64,000 bases of DNA, taken from positions 14,687,883 to 14,751,882 of the forward strand of contig OX155960.1 of the NCBI GenBank assembly GCA_944548615.1, read 5' to 3'. This DNA comes from Micropterix aruncella (Eukaryota; Arthropoda; Insecta; Lepidoptera; Micropterigidae). Positions 22,501 to 33,933 of the stretch are shown in pieces. Positions within the stretch are counted from its first letter, which is position 1, and each line of letters begins with the position of its first letter. The notes beneath the pieces are model-generated. The model was given only the letters and a program-made list of their open reading frames with translations, was not told the origin of the DNA and made no database searches. The position numbers were made by a program, and so were the translations under genes.

Positions 22501-23618
22501 GCGTTCAGTGGACTATTACGCTTATAAATAGCGCTACTTAGTGAAACAAGACTGTCAAGGCCGGCCGTTTCACGATACATCAATAATAGTTTATTCCGCC
22601 GGGCCAGTTAGCAAATGACCGCTTTAGAACCACGGTCTCTAAAAACTGCGGTTAAAAATCGGCCAATGAGTTATCAGCGCTTTTTTTCGATTGCTTTAAC
22701 TGACAAACTTATACAATCAAAAATGGGAAATTATTGCGTTCAAACGATCAATCAATTGTATGTGATTTTATAATCAAGTGTTCTACACTGGTATAGTCTA
22801 GTTTTGATAGCTTTGATTTCTTATCTGAGAAATCGAAGATTATCGCGGTTGTTGACATTGTAAATAAGTTTAAACCGAATTTACCTCGTGGTTCGTAGCA
22901 CCCGACGTTTCGGCGATGTTGCAACCGCAGCGCTGTTGTTCAATATAGACTGAAGGGCTTTTAATCGTCATCTGCGGGTAGGCGGCAAACTGCTGCTGTT
23001 CTTCGCAGATTATAACTATGATGGGGGTGATGCGTTCGTTGCCCGCAAATTATAAAATTCCGCCGTGCACACAGCACTCTCTGCATCTTTGATAACATTT
23101 TAAGAAAAGGGTTCCACGTAGAAGAGAGTTTGTGACAGTAACATATAAGTATGAGTCTGAGAATGAGTCAGCCGAATAGAAAGAGACAGCAGCATATACG
23201 TGTGCCCGTGCATCCTTGTCTAGTCGCGGATGCACGGGCACACGACATACATCACTATGACAACGATTAGGCTAGGCTTCGACGCCAAAAGTCTGCTATG
23301 ATATGGATAAACGCGCATGCGCAACTAGACAAGGATAGAGTAGGTATGTACATGCAATTATCTCTTGCTATTCGGTGAACGCATTCACTGCCTTCGCACT
23401 CTCGCTCTCTGTTCTATACCCCTGTGGTTTGTAACCATCGTCTCTATTGAAGATCAGGGTTCAATGGCTTATTTACGTTCTTGTTTTAATCCTATTTATA
23501 AGTGTAGATAATTTATCTACATATATTCATAAGTTGTGGCCATAGCCGCCAAATCCTCATGCAAGATGTAATTTCCTCAGTAGCGCTACTTCGAGAGCGT
23601 AGTCCACTGAACGCTTTT
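22501..23618. mobile_element. TIR-bounded insertion upstream of GORAB, containing Penelope debris
   Basis: 'gcgttcagtggacta' near 22500 and its complement 'tagtccactgaacgc' at 23600-23614 are inverted. Each is followed inward by the palindromic 'agcgctact', giving roughly 44-bp imperfect TIRs. Inside, 22850-23135 matches the Penelope 3' region (cccgacgtttcgg, cgccgtgcacac, and the complement of a C-terminal endonuclease tail), and 23435-23460 continues it. A further insertion with a 16-bp perfect hairpin (23200-23215 with 23228-23243) separates the two. Confidence 0.6.
22870..23460 (-). pseudogene. Penelope-like element fragment (3' end), interrupted
   Basis: In minus orientation the sequence matches the end of the Penelope copies at 63900 and 51150. 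The complement of 'tctattgaagatcagggtt' (23440) encodes the NF-R/E-D-Y-KL segment, and the complement of 23095-23135 the 'SSTWNPL' segment. The downstream terminal repeat with 'gaaacgtcgggtgc' (complement, near 22900) follows. About 290 bp at 23140-23430 do not belong to it. No intact endonuclease remains. Confidence 0.7.
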
Positions 23619-23771
23619 TTTTTATAAACAACTGTCAATGTCATTCACTTAACTTTTTAGGGGCTAGTAACGTCACCAACCATTTAGCTCTAAAAAGTCG
23701 TTTCTTAGCGTTTGCGTTTGTGGTTTTACAACTAAAATGTGCGTGATATGGTAGAATCAGCGTAATACGCA

Positions 23772-24244
23772 ATGTCGGCCACTTTTAGAGGTTTCAGCGA
23801 TCACGACATCGAAAAGATTAAAAACGGAGATAGCGCGCCGTCGTCGACGTCGTCCAATAATGGTTTAAAAGCCGCGAAACTGACGAGCAAACGCGTGACT
23901 GTTAAGAAAATGAACACTCCTGTGGTGACTCCTGCCGCGCAAGAAGAACAGAACGGCATATGCGCGATCCCCGATGCCGCAAAATTGTCCAAACCAGTCA
24001 CAAATGACGAAAAACCCGATGACGAACTTAGTCAAGCCGAACCCAAGGATTCTCCGCCCACAGATGCGATTAATATTACAAACAAAGATGAAACGGACCG
24101 TTCAAACTCCACCGATGATTCGTTGGCGGACATTTTACAAAGTGAGAAACCGATCAACTTAGCGGAATTTGAGATGCGGCAAAAATTGATGGAGGAGCAA
24201 AATCGCAGAAGGAGAGAGATGATAACCATAGCTCTAGCTGACAA
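23772..24244 (+). CDS. GORAB: GORAB exon 1 (RAB6-interacting golgin)
   Basis: ATG at 23772 opens 157 codons plus two bases. The N-terminus 'FRGFSDHDIEKIKNGD' is the short conserved motif at the start of GORAB/SCYL1BP1 proteins. A Ser/Thr/Pro-rich, low-complexity stretch follows (residues about 20-125), and then the start of the coiled coil (EFEMRQKLMEEQNRRRREMI, about 135-155). The donor is gtaagc after 24244. GORAB is a trans-Golgi coiled-coil protein that binds RAB6 and scaffolds COPI-related recycling; in flies it also has a centriole role (family knowledge). Exon 2 is 5.3 kb downstream, separated by retrotransposons. Confidence 0.93.
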
Positions 24245-24291
24245 GTAAGCTTTATTCACTATAATTTATGTGATATTAGGATTCTCCTATA

Positions 24292-25800
24292 AATAAAATA
24301 CAAACGGAGCTGCCATGGAATTCATCAACCGAAGTCGGGCCCATCATATACTATCTTGATACTTCTGGAGGGTGAACGGTGGATTCCGGACTAACGACCG
24401 GCTGTGGTAGGTTTAGGACAGCTGTCTTGCCACATGTGAGCCCCCCCCATTCGAAGTCATAGGATTTGAGATGCGGAAATTGCGGTTTTAGATCATTATT
24501 CTAGGAAAGAGTTGATTACTTTCCTGGAGAGACCAAGATCTTTAAAGAGGTGAAACAGAGATTTGGCTGGCAGGCCACGAGCGCCAACTTCCACCGCGTG
24601 AAGGTGAACAGTAAAGCCATTCCGGGTGACGGCATTTGCAAGATCATGGTATTTATTTAATTTGTACTCGTGGTATTTTGAGATATTTTATTCCTATAGA
24701 ACAGTTAATTCTACGGCAAGGGCCATCTTCCGAGATAGAGAGTAAAGAGTTATATCTGGACGCAGGGCTGTGCATCCGAGACTTTCAGGGAATTTATACT
24801 GCTTAGAGACCGAATTGTCTATAATCCAATGTAAAGCTTTCTCGATTATTGAGAAAGGTTTTGCAGTGAGATGTTTTTTGCCTTTAGAGCCAACCCGCAC
24901 AAACTGTATTGGGGGTTTGGCGGGTAGTGTGGAACCCTTGTTGGCACGAGCCACTGAGAGGCTAAGTAACTCGCGAATAACAGCAAGGACTTTGTCGTGG
25001 CGGTAAGTGTACCGTCCTTGATCCAAGGCCACCTTGCAGCCAGATAGAATATGTCTAGCTGTGCAAGGGGTATTGCTACAAAGGGGACATGAACCATCTT
25101 CGGCATAGCTCCAACGAGCGAGGTTACTGTGCGAAGTGTATGCTGAAAGGCATTTAAATTAAAATTCAGCAACTCTGGCTTCCATCATACAACATTACTT
25201 TCCAGTGCATTGGAGGAGGAATGCAAAAGTCTCCAATTGTTGTCCAATCATTCTAGCATTGAAGACCAATAGTGTGAGCCATACTATTGTTGTCGTAATC
25301 TCCCCGCAAGAGAGACCTCTTCAAGTCCACATCGCTCATGGTTGTACTGCCATACCCCAGCCTGATTCCAGCAAGGAACTTTTTGTGAAAGTATATGCGG
25401 GTTTATAGATCATTTGACTCACTACGGCCACTTATTACCTGCTTCGATATTACCGGATCCTTGGAATTGCTTAGAATCGTATTTTTGGTTATTCTGGATT
25501 TGGCGTAGAGCAGAGAGGGCAGTTTTAGAGCTAGCCCAAAATTGTGTTTAGACCTGAAGAGAGTAGAGGGGTCAGCTGGTTTGGCTAAGGACAACAAGGA
25601 TTTTAAACTAGCTGTCACCAGTGCATCCAGACGAGACAGTTGGGTTTTGGTAAAATCGTAAATAAGAAAGGGCCACGACAAATGTGAAGTTAGATAATTT
25701 TCATAGATCCAAGCCTTACGAGGGCCAGAAATTAGCAAGGCATCTATTTTTGCTAGGCAACTACTGAAATGTTCTATAACATGATCACCAGAGAGGTCAA
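24292..25800 (-). mobile_element. Family R retrotransposon with restriction-like endonuclease, minus copy
   Basis: 5'-truncated copy, same family as 26084-27904 but in opposite orientation. Its 3' end has 'aataaaatacaaacgg' at 24292. Minus frames show 'KAWIYENYLTSHLSWPFLIYDFTKTQ' (about 25740-25640), the tail of the RT domain, and 'DKVLAVIRELLSLSVARANKG' and 'LGCTALRPDITLYSLSRKMA' (about 25000-24710), the endonuclease region. Several frame breaks, and part of the middle is missing or scrambled (around 25170-25400). Together with the + copy it forms arms of an inverted repeat in the GORAB intron. Confidence 0.85.
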
Positions 25801-26083
25801 ATATTGTATATTGTAAATTGTATAATTTAACTATGATTACACTAAGGAAAATAATTAAATTAAAATAAAGCATCACATTGATTCATCCCCATCTCATGCA
25901 ATCCAAGGCCCATTACACATCTAACTATGCTTACGCCTGTACCTAGATTTGAAATTAACGACATAATTTCGATTGCAAGCATATAAAAAATAGAGTTTAG
26001 TATGTAGAGAATTTAAAAAATACCTTCACAATGTATTTGCTACCTAATTTAACACTAAAATAATAATAATAGATCTATTTGAT
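25801..26083. repeat. Loop between inverted family R copies; remnant of another repeat
   Basis: The reverse complement of about 25810-25990 resembles 60860-61010 ('ggtacaggcgta', 'tagatgtgt', 'gagatg.ggatgaatca', 'cttagtgtaa'). Weaker similarity continues to about 26080. So the DNA between the two family R copies is itself part of an older repeat. Confidence 0.55.
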
Positions 26084-27904
26084 ATTTTTCGTAGGTTTTA
26101 AACAAATTAAACTAATTTTCATCACCAGAAGCCCCAAGCAGCTTTCCCTGCTATTACAGAAAGTGGAGCTTTTCTGCGACTGGTCAGGCTGTATAAAAGT
26201 GAAGCCCTCCAAATGTTTTTGCCTTGGACTCGCCCGCATAGGCACAAAATTTACATCCTATGACCCCAAATTGGTCTATAAGGGCTCTAATATCTCCCTT
26301 ATAGACCCAAACAATCATTTCAAATTCCTCGGCAGAAAAATCACCCATCAGGGAAAAGACGTCTCGGGCGATCATGTTATAGAGCATTTCAAAAGTTGCC
26401 TGGCGAAAATAGATGCCTTGCTAATTTCTGGCCCTCGTAAGGCCTGGATCTATGACAATTATCTAACGTCACATTTGTCATGGCCCTTTCTTATTTACGA
26501 TTTTACCAAAACCCAACTGTCCCGTCTAGATGCGCTGGTGACAGCTAGTTTAAAATCCTGGCTGTCCTTAGCCAAATCAGCTGACCCCTCGACTCTCTTC
26601 AGGTCCAAACAAAATTTTGGGCTAGCGCTTAAACTGCCCTCTCTGCTCTACGCCAACTCCAGAATAACCAAAAATTCGATTCTGTGCAATTCCAAAGATC
26701 CGGCAATATCGAAGCACGTAATAAGTGGCCGTAGTGATTCAAATGATCTACAAGCCCGCGTAGACTTCCACAAAAAGTTCCTTACTGGAATCAGCCAGAA
26801 TGGCACTGGTCTGGGGTATGGCAGTACAACCACGAGCGACGTGGACTTGAAGAAGTCTCTTTTGCGGGGAGATTACGACAGCAAGAGTATGGCTCATGCT
26901 ATTGGCCTTCAATGCCAGAATGATTGGACAACAATTGGGGACTTTTGCATTCCGCCTCCAATGCACTGGAAGGTAATGCTCTATGACTGGACGCCAGAGA
27001 TGCTGAAATTTTATTTGAATGCCTTTCAGCATACACTTCCAGACCCCAGTAACCTCGCTCGTTGGAGCTTTGCCGAGGATAGTTCTTGTCCCCTCTGTAG
27101 CAATACCCCTTGCACAGCTAGACACATTCTAGCTGGCTGCAAGGTGGCCTTAGATCAAGGACGGTACACTTACCGCCATGACAAAGTTCTCGCTGTTATT
27201 CGCGAGGTAATTAGTCTCTCAGTGGCTCGTGCCAACAAGGGTTTGACAGTATCCTCCAAACCCCCAATACAGTTTGTGCGGGATGGCTCTAAAGGCAAAA
27301 AACATTTAACTACAAAACCTTTCTCAATAATCGAGAAAGCTACAGATTGGATTCTGGAGGTTGATTCGGTCTCTAAGCAGTATAAATTCCCTGAAAGTCT
27401 CGGATGCACAGCCCTCCGTCCAGATATAACTCTTTACTCTCTATCTCGGAAGGTGGCTCTTATTGTAGAATTAACTGTTCCATGGGAATCAAATATCCCA
27501 AAAGACCACGAGTACAAATTAAATAAATACCATGATCTTGCAAATGCCGTAACCCGGAACGGCTTCACTGTTCACCTTCACGCGGTGGAAGTTGGCGCTC
27601 GTGGCCTGCCAGCTAAATCTCTATTTCACCTCTTTAAAGATCTTGGCCTTTCCAGAAAAATAATCAACTCTTAGAAAAATTATCTAAAACTGCGATTTGC
27701 GCATCTCAAATTCTATGGCTTCGAAGGGGGAGTGAATGGGTGGCAAGGTGAACGCTCACATGTGGCAAGACAGCTGTCCTAAACCTACCACAGCCGGTTC
27801 GTAAGTCCGGAATCCACTGCTCACCCCCCAGAAGTGTAAAAAATAGTATTATGATGGGCCCGACTCCGGTCGGTGAATTCCATGGCAGCTCCGTTTGTAT
27901 TTAT
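26084..27904 (+). mobile_element. Family R non-LTR retrotransposon with restriction-like endonuclease, plus copy
   Basis: One frame is open to 27674, giving about 530 residues. It starts inside the RT domain after the catalytic YADD region ('LLLQKVELFCDWSGCIKVKPSKCFCL', residues about 25-50, the primer-grip/thumb zone). A Cys-Cys-His-Cys finger follows at residues 337-354 (C-x2-C-x8-H-x4-C), then 'RPDITLYS' with D449, and 'IVELTVPWE' with E464. A CCHC finger followed by a PD-(D/E) site is the C-terminal arrangement of R2/R4/NeSL-type LINEs (named from family knowledge). The 3' UTR ends 'ctccgtttgtattta' near 27904. The catalytic RT centre is missing, so it is not autonomous. The long open frame suggests recent insertion. 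Confidence 0.85.
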
Positions 27905-28239
27905 ATATATACTATTGTCAGTTCTTTTTCTGTTCCAGTACGCCCCAACTCCAATAGCTATGTATTTATTCTAGTTTTGAAACTGTCAATATTATTTATG
28001 ATTTTAACAGGTTCTTCAAGTTTATTGGACATTCGATGTGCAATATATCAAACCTGTCTTTGTGCGGATGTTGTTCTTACCCGAGGCATCACAAAATACA
28101 AACCTTCTCCTGCCCTCGTAGTTTTATTTTCTGGCTGCGTACTTTATGAAAATGAATGAGCAGCTGTTTAACAAATATTTGCCTTATATCAAGTACATGC
28201 GATTTGTTAAACAGTTGCTCTGAACTACATCGGGAAGGT
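27905..28239. other. GORAB intron, no feature recognised
   Basis: A 102-residue open frame (27851-28159) overlaps the family R 3' end and has no recognisable motif. Otherwise ordinary AT-rich intron. Confidence 0.4.
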
Positions 28240-28440
28240 TTTTTTAATGAGTCTCAATAAAATTTGCTGAGCCTTAAGAAGAGTACCAAGAGCCGACTTA
28301 GTACAAGCACCCCAACCAATTATTCCGTGAACCTATAAACCCTGGCATAATGCTGTGTAAACCATTCTTAAAGTTGCCTTTGATAGCACATTTCGCAGCT
28401 CATAAAAGATATATACTAATTTTCTATACTAATTCTAGTC
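28240..28440 (-). pseudogene. LINE relic, same type as the 15.6-18.6 kb LINE
   Basis: The minus strand reads 'ELRNVLSKATLRMVYTALCQG' then 'GACTKSALGTLLKAQQILLRL'. This lines up with 'RLRNILSKTTIRMVYMALCQS' and 'GATTNENLDRLTKAQKLLLRV' of the LINE at 15648-17462. Short, with stops, clearly dead. Confidence 0.75.
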
Positions 28441-28489
28441 TATACATCTCTTTTATTCCCTCATCTATGCTCTTGTTTTACCCATAACC

Positions 28490-28790
28490 GATTACTGGCT
28501 GCATATCAGGACTATGCCTTCGTAAGTTGGACCAAAAACCTATTCAGTGGCTTCAAAATGCCTGCGCCAGATTTTGTTTCCAAATCCCACGCCGTCACCG
28601 TATATCTCCTACCCTATACAAATCCTCCATCCTGAATATCAACCGCAGGCAGCCACACTTTGACAAATTTGTATGCAAAGTTACGAGAAACAAACATCTA
28701 CCTCATCTAAACATCTACAAGCACTTCTTTTTTAATGTAAGTGGACTCAGCGCAGTCGTCTTGTTATCATCCCGAAGCCTATGATTTCAG
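28490..28790 (+). pseudogene. LINE relic (RT thumb region)
   Basis: An open + frame reads 'PIQWLQNACARFCFQIPRRH' and 'LNINRRQPHFDKFVCKV', the 'LQNACVRFIF..R..' block of a LINE reverse transcriptase C-terminus. It is a different copy and in the opposite orientation from the relic at 28240-28440. Confidence 0.65.
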
Positions 28791-28836
28791 CATATAGAGG
28801 GAGCTTCGCATATTTATGCAGCTGCAGTAATGTATA

Positions 28837-29404
28837 AGGCTAAGCGTATGCGAGACGCAGGTGATGCAGTTCCACGTAGCGCAGGGCAGAGCAGATTTTG
28901 TAATGCATGAACATGCTGAGAGCTGGTGCAGGCACATGAATCGCAGACATGTGTCTATCCCGCTCTACGCCTCGTATTGCCGGAACAAGTTTTTAGGTAG
29001 ATTTTATAATTTTGCTGCAAAAATGACATTACCAAAATTGAGTTTCGTCTAACCGAAAGTAGTTCTTAAATTGTTTGTCAGATTACTCTCCCGAGATTAT
29101 GAATTCTCCATTAGTAGAGCTATTTTCAGGTGATCACATTTCCAAATAGTTTTTCTATGCTTTGACAAATTGTATAGTAGCAACAACTCATTAATTTCAT
29201 AATAAGACTTCTGACTCTAAACTCATTTTAGTCGTCAACTCGAGCACTGTCTATTCTTTGTACTAGCTAGGACGCAAATGTATCTGTGTCATTTAGCTGC
29301 GTCGCAGCATGTGCTCGCGGCCTATGTCTGCCTCAACTGCCCTGCATTGCAAAATATGCCCTATGCTATGCTGCATCACCTGCAGCTCAGCATACGCTCA
29401 GCCT
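28837..29404. mobile_element. Fold-back/MITE-like element with ~100-bp TIRs
   Basis: 'aggctaagcgtatgcgagac' at 28837 is mirrored by the complement of 'gcagctcagcatacgctcag' near 29400. Both go inward through 'gcaggtgatgcag' and 'gcagggcag'. About 570 bp with no ORF. No clear target duplication. It lies in the GORAB intron shortly before exon 2. Confidence 0.65.
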
Positions 29405-29535
29405 GATAATACTATAACCGCATTTCAGGTCTCCGGATCTCAGGTCATAATGTTGCTTCGATGGAAGAGTAAATGGGTGGTAAAATGAACGCTCGCAAAT
29501 GAGAAGATCAAACTTAATATAATCTTTTCCCTCAG

Positions 29536-29944
29536 AACCAGACAAACGACAGAAGAAGCGCAACGCCTCGACAAGATAAAGAAAGAGTTTCAAACGCTTG
29601 ACACCAGACTGTCGCTGGACGTTTGCATTCTACGGAAACAGATAGATCAGGCGAGCCTCTCGTTCGCCGAAGCCGAAAAGCACTACCACAAAGTAGAGAG
29701 CGACTTCCTGGCCGCAAAGATCAACCTGCACAGAGAGCGCGAGAAGAAGGAACGACTGACAGAGCACCTCTGCGCGATTATCGCGCACAACGAAACCAGG
29801 AAAGCGAAAAAGCTAGAGGACTTGATGGAGCAGCTCAACGAGAGCGACGGCAGGCGCAGTGTGGTGGACGGTGTTTGCCAACAAACCGGCAAAATGCTGG
29901 AACTCGACGAGAACGGCGACGTCATTAAGGACGACGACGACTAA
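29536..29944 (+). CDS. GORAB: GORAB exon 2, coiled-coil golgin domain and stop
   Basis: Starts after acceptor tttccctcag with one base that completes the split lysine codon of exon 1, then reads 'TRQTTEEAQRLDKIKKEFQT' and on through 'LDVCILRKQIDQASLSFAEA' to 'LTEHLCAIIAHNETRKAKKL' and 'EDLMEQL'. The TEHLC..I..NE.RKAKKLE.LM block is the strongest GORAB signature. The acidic C-terminus ends at TAA (29942-29944). The spliced product is 293 residues, a little shorter than the vertebrate proteins. The region is mostly coiled coil (about residues 140-260). An intact frame across a 5.3-kb repeat-filled intron indicates a working gene. Confidence 0.95.
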
Positions 29945-30679
29945 TCCGGTATTGTCTTTATATCATGACCAATGTCGTTCCAACCGACCAAATTGCCTTA
30001 ACCCCGGTGCTAAAGAAGCTAACTTTAGATGAGATTATAAAACGACGAATATTTTTAGTTTATAATAATGTTACAACGAAGATATATAGACTCGAAATAG
30101 CGCTCAAAAGTGTATTTATTAGAAGTATTAACTAGTTTATTTTGGAGACTTTTTTCGCGACTGAGATTATTTTCTGCCATGACTAAAACAACGATTAAGT
30201 GCATTTAGGAGTCTTTCATCGGTGATCGACTATCGTGGCTATTAATTTTTGGAAAATTTCCACAGCCATTATTTCAACGGTCTCTACGTATACTCCGCTA
30301 CCTCGTATATTTAGAATGTTAACTTTTTTGTACCAGTCGTCCAGATTAAAAGTACTCTATCGTCATGCCAAAAAATAAAATTAAATATCCTAAAATAATA
30401 GATTTTTGAAACGTATAAACCGCAAAACAACCGTCAGCTTACCTTACTTCATAAATAGGCATACCAACTTTTACGCTAATCAAACCATAGTGTATTTAAG
30501 TGAAATAAAACCATTGTCGGATAATAATGGGTTTGTAATGTCAGTAAATCTCAATGGTACATATCAACGTAAACTTCTACTACCGACGCATAGTAAATTC
30601 CGGGTATGTGCCACCATTGATTATATACTGTATTATATTAGTCAGCTCCATACTACGATTTGGCAACTAGAATTTTAGT
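29945..30679. other. GORAB 3' UTR/downstream region
   Basis: No further exon seen. The first clear AATAAA is at about 30374-30379, some 430 bp after the stop, and may be the polyadenylation signal. An open frame at 30406-30678 shows no recognisable motif. Confidence 0.45.
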
Positions 30680-31570
30680 ACGAAACACAATGTGTAGATA
30701 GCACTCATAGTTCCAAACATTCATTAATTTTCTATAATGTTCAATATGGCAGCGTTCATGATACAACAGTATGGAGGTGCACGCTCAGGAGATGACGCTC
30801 TAAACAGGCCTATACTAATAATAATATTTTTGTTTTTTAAATCATATCCTATTATTTTAATATTATTTACATAAAGATGTCTTTTCTTTATTCGGTATAC
30901 AGGTTTTAATACGAATAATAGATGACATTCTATCTATCCATATTATTTCTGTGATGTAACCAGCCTGTAAAAAATATCCAATAGATGACACTATTTTTTA
31001 TATTTTTTTTAAGTTCGAAATTGGTCATCTGACCATAATTGAATTTGTTAAGTGATGTTAATAATTTGTTGAGCAGCACTAATAATTAAATATTACTGTT
31101 ATCTTTAGTTAAATTAATGAGTTTTTATAATCAATCAGTCCTTTATAAAAAAAAAACATACATTATCAATTTTATTATAGATGGCCAAACAAATTGCTAT
31201 TAGTTTCACCGGATAATTATACCAGCACCACCTGAATTTTGCCATTTCAGATGAGCAATCTAAAACCATATATAATCAATGGTATAAGCATTGATTTTAT
31301 AATAAAATCAATGGTATAAGGTTGTGCCAAATCGACTTGCGATGCTTATCATACAAACTAAAAACTGGAGTACTTATTTCAACAAACATTGATTATAGAG
31401 TATTTCCATTCGTACTTCGCGGAAAAGCTGCATGTCATCCAGTAAGGCCAAGTTCATTATGATTTGTCGTGAAATATGTATTATTACTTGCAAATGTCAT
31501 TTACAATATACCTAGGGGCTATTAGGTAGGTACTTACGTAGAGCGAGTTGATAAATGCGCCTGCGCGTCG
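30680..31570 (+). repeat. Repeat family D, copy 1 (uninterrupted)
   Basis: Aligns in order with 42670-43250 plus 43970-44250, and its last third with 39870-40065 plus 41096-41140. Landmarks are 'gtgtagatagcactca', 'atgacattctat', 'gagcaatctaa', 'gacttgcgatgcttatcat', 'atccagtaaggccaagt' and 'aggtaggtacttacgtagag'. Non-coding, about 890 bp. It is the empty-site reference for three nested insertions elsewhere in the window. A further scrap of the same family lies at 31590-31670. Confidence 0.8.
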
Positions 31571-31679
31571 TCGGCCAAGAAGGGTTGCCAAATCGTAATA
31601 TGGCATTGAGCAATCAATTACCCTATATAATCAATGGTGCCGATAAATACAATATATTGGAAAATAATATAAAAATAAC

Positions 31680-32984
31680 AAAATTAAATCATTAACACTG
31701 AACAATGAACATAACTAACCATGCTATGCGTAAAAGATACACCCACTTGGGTGGTCATTACCTCCAATCTGAGGAGGTAAAACAATCTGGCGCCAAAAGC
31801 CTGTTGCGGTTCTTAAATGAGTCGAGGCTTAGCACAGAACTATAGTAGGTGGCGAACACAATAGATCAGCAATAGTCGCAGTGTTACAAGGCTCTTCATA
31901 AGACATTAGAAAAGCCCACACAACAACTAAAAAAAAATATGCTTAGTTTAGTAACTAAAGTTAAGTTATATTACAACTTGAGCACATTTTTCCTTTGAAC
32001 GCTCCTGAATAGCATTTTTGCACATAGCGGAGTATACTTGGGACCGTCGATTCGTAAGTCATCCCTGCCATTTTCTAGCCAATTTCTGCCAAATAATTGC
32101 ACCTTTCTAATAAAACAATTCACATTCAACATTAAAATATTTCATTTATTTTATATTGGTCGTTTCAACACAACAAAAGTCAATAAATTAACTATTTTAG
32201 GTAACTGTGCAATTCCTATTATCTTTTCTAAGTACTTAAGTTTTAGTTTTAACATTGTATATACATATAAATAAATTGTATTTACAGCTGTACGTACTGC
32301 TCATTAACAATATTTTTGTAAAATATTGGAGAGAGCTCCTGTCTGTCTCTGTGGAGTAATTTTTAATGTCGTCATGTCACTTCATAAATAAAGCGATTTG
32401 AGACATAAAATAACATTAATATTTAAGTACTGTACAAACTGAGAAATAAAGAGAACATATTTTGACTAATAGTGTCTTTTTGTCTATAATACTAAGAAAT
32501 ACTGATAGTTGCTCTAGTATACGGTATAAAGGTGCGGTGAGTGGTTGTATTTCAAAATAAAACAAATGAATGCGATAAAGGAAAGGTAGAAGTAGAAGCA
32601 GGATGCACCATAGACTTGTAGTTTAATGTTTTCATCTGTTTTTATGCAAATTCAAGGGTCCTGAAATCCTAATGCCTTGCATATGTTCAAGGACTTATTC
32701 AGGGGGGGGGGGGCACAGGGTACGCATCCCCCCTATAATTTTTTGAGTAAAAATGAATTTCAGAATCAGGGACAATCTGCAACTTATGTACCAAATGTCA
32801 GCACTTATCCAGGGGGGGGGGGGGGGGTAGTTGGGATGCAACCTCCCGAAAACCGTCCTATTTTCGTTTTATTGTAAGGGGAAATACCAGTTTGGTGGTT
32901 GCGGCGCCCGTTGTTTCAATAAATCTCCCCCCCCCGGAACTGAAGTCTGGATATTATGTGCCTGCATATGTTGCATACGTGGGC
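31680..32984. other. Intergenic, no gene; two poly-G tracts
   Basis: AT-rich intergenic DNA. Two G runs (32702-32712 and 32813-32827) and a C run (about 32926-32934) sit in partly repeated sequence ('acttattcagg' before the first, 'acttatccagg' before the second). No gene is supported. Confidence 0.45.
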
Positions 32985-33209
32985 TGAAGGGGCAATCATA
33001 TTATCGGACGTGTCCGTAGCAGTATGCACAGTCGTTTGGGACGCCGCTTGCCAGATCTCTATCGGACGTCCGAAGCTTCTAGGTCACGTCCGCGACTGAC
33101 GTCCGATAATGTGCACGGCTCAATAGAAATTCATTACACATATAACCTTTTAGTCGCGTCCATAAGCCGCGGCTGACCAGACGCGTCCGATAATGTGTTT
33201 GCCCCTTGA
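32985..33209. mobile_element. MITE, 219 bp, TIR AGGGGCAAWCAYATTATCGG, possible TGA duplication
   Basis: The left end aggggcaatcatattatcgg (32988) and the right end, the complement of ccgataatgtgtttgcccct (ending 33206), are inverted repeats of about 23 bp. TGA flanks both sides (32985-32987 and 33207-33209). A 3-bp duplication suggests PIF/Harbinger or CACTA-like mobilisation, but there is no transposase. The interior is rich in 'gtccg' palindromic motifs. Confidence 0.8.
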
Positions 33210-33933
33210 GTCTGTAGCTATCTTAACTAGTGGAGGGTAGAGTTGGACGATGACAAACGAAATATATGGGGATGGTCAATGAATAGCGAATCCCAATCGC
33301 AACATGACGACTCAACAATATCGACACTGATTAATTCGAACCATTCAGCCATTGAATCTTGTAACTCATAATCCACATTCAACCATGGTGCGTCCCTAAA
33401 TTATCCTCTTTTTATGTAAAGAATAGTGGGCTCGATTGCGTTTCTTCGTGAACTAAAATCAGAAATTAGTCCGTGTGAACGAGACAGGGCAATACGCTAG
33501 AGCGAAGTGTGAGATGACCGGTTGTCACTTTTTGCATTAAAACTGCCCGCCAACGTCAAATCTTACACCGCACGAAATATGCTCGAATTTATTCGGACGA
33601 GTATAAGTTCGGCAGGTAGTATTTATCGACGATCGTTCGTTTCATATACCGCTCTAACGTATTGCTCTGTCTCGTTCGCTTGGACTAATTTTAGTTTTAG
33701 TTCACAAAGAAACGCAATCGGGCCCAGTATCACAAATAACACAACGAGTATCGAGTAGATAAAGAATGAATATTTTCAACAATAAGTAATTTCCTATTTG
33801 CGTCATTATTCTCTATTGAAAAATATCACATTCTAATATGTTTAAATAAATATTTTTGTACACTTTTTTTGCTGCGCACGGAAGAGAAGGATGTTCAACG
33901 GACCCTGCTCAAAAACATCCTTCTAGCGGTGTG
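33210..33933. other. Intergenic and CIMIP2-type 3' flank
   Basis: Includes an imperfect inverted pair ('cgattgcgtttcttcgtgaac' region near 33433 and its complement near 33703), so another degraded fold-back element may span about 33425-33725. The side next to 33934 is downstream of the minus-strand gene. No ORF of note. Confidence 0.5.
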
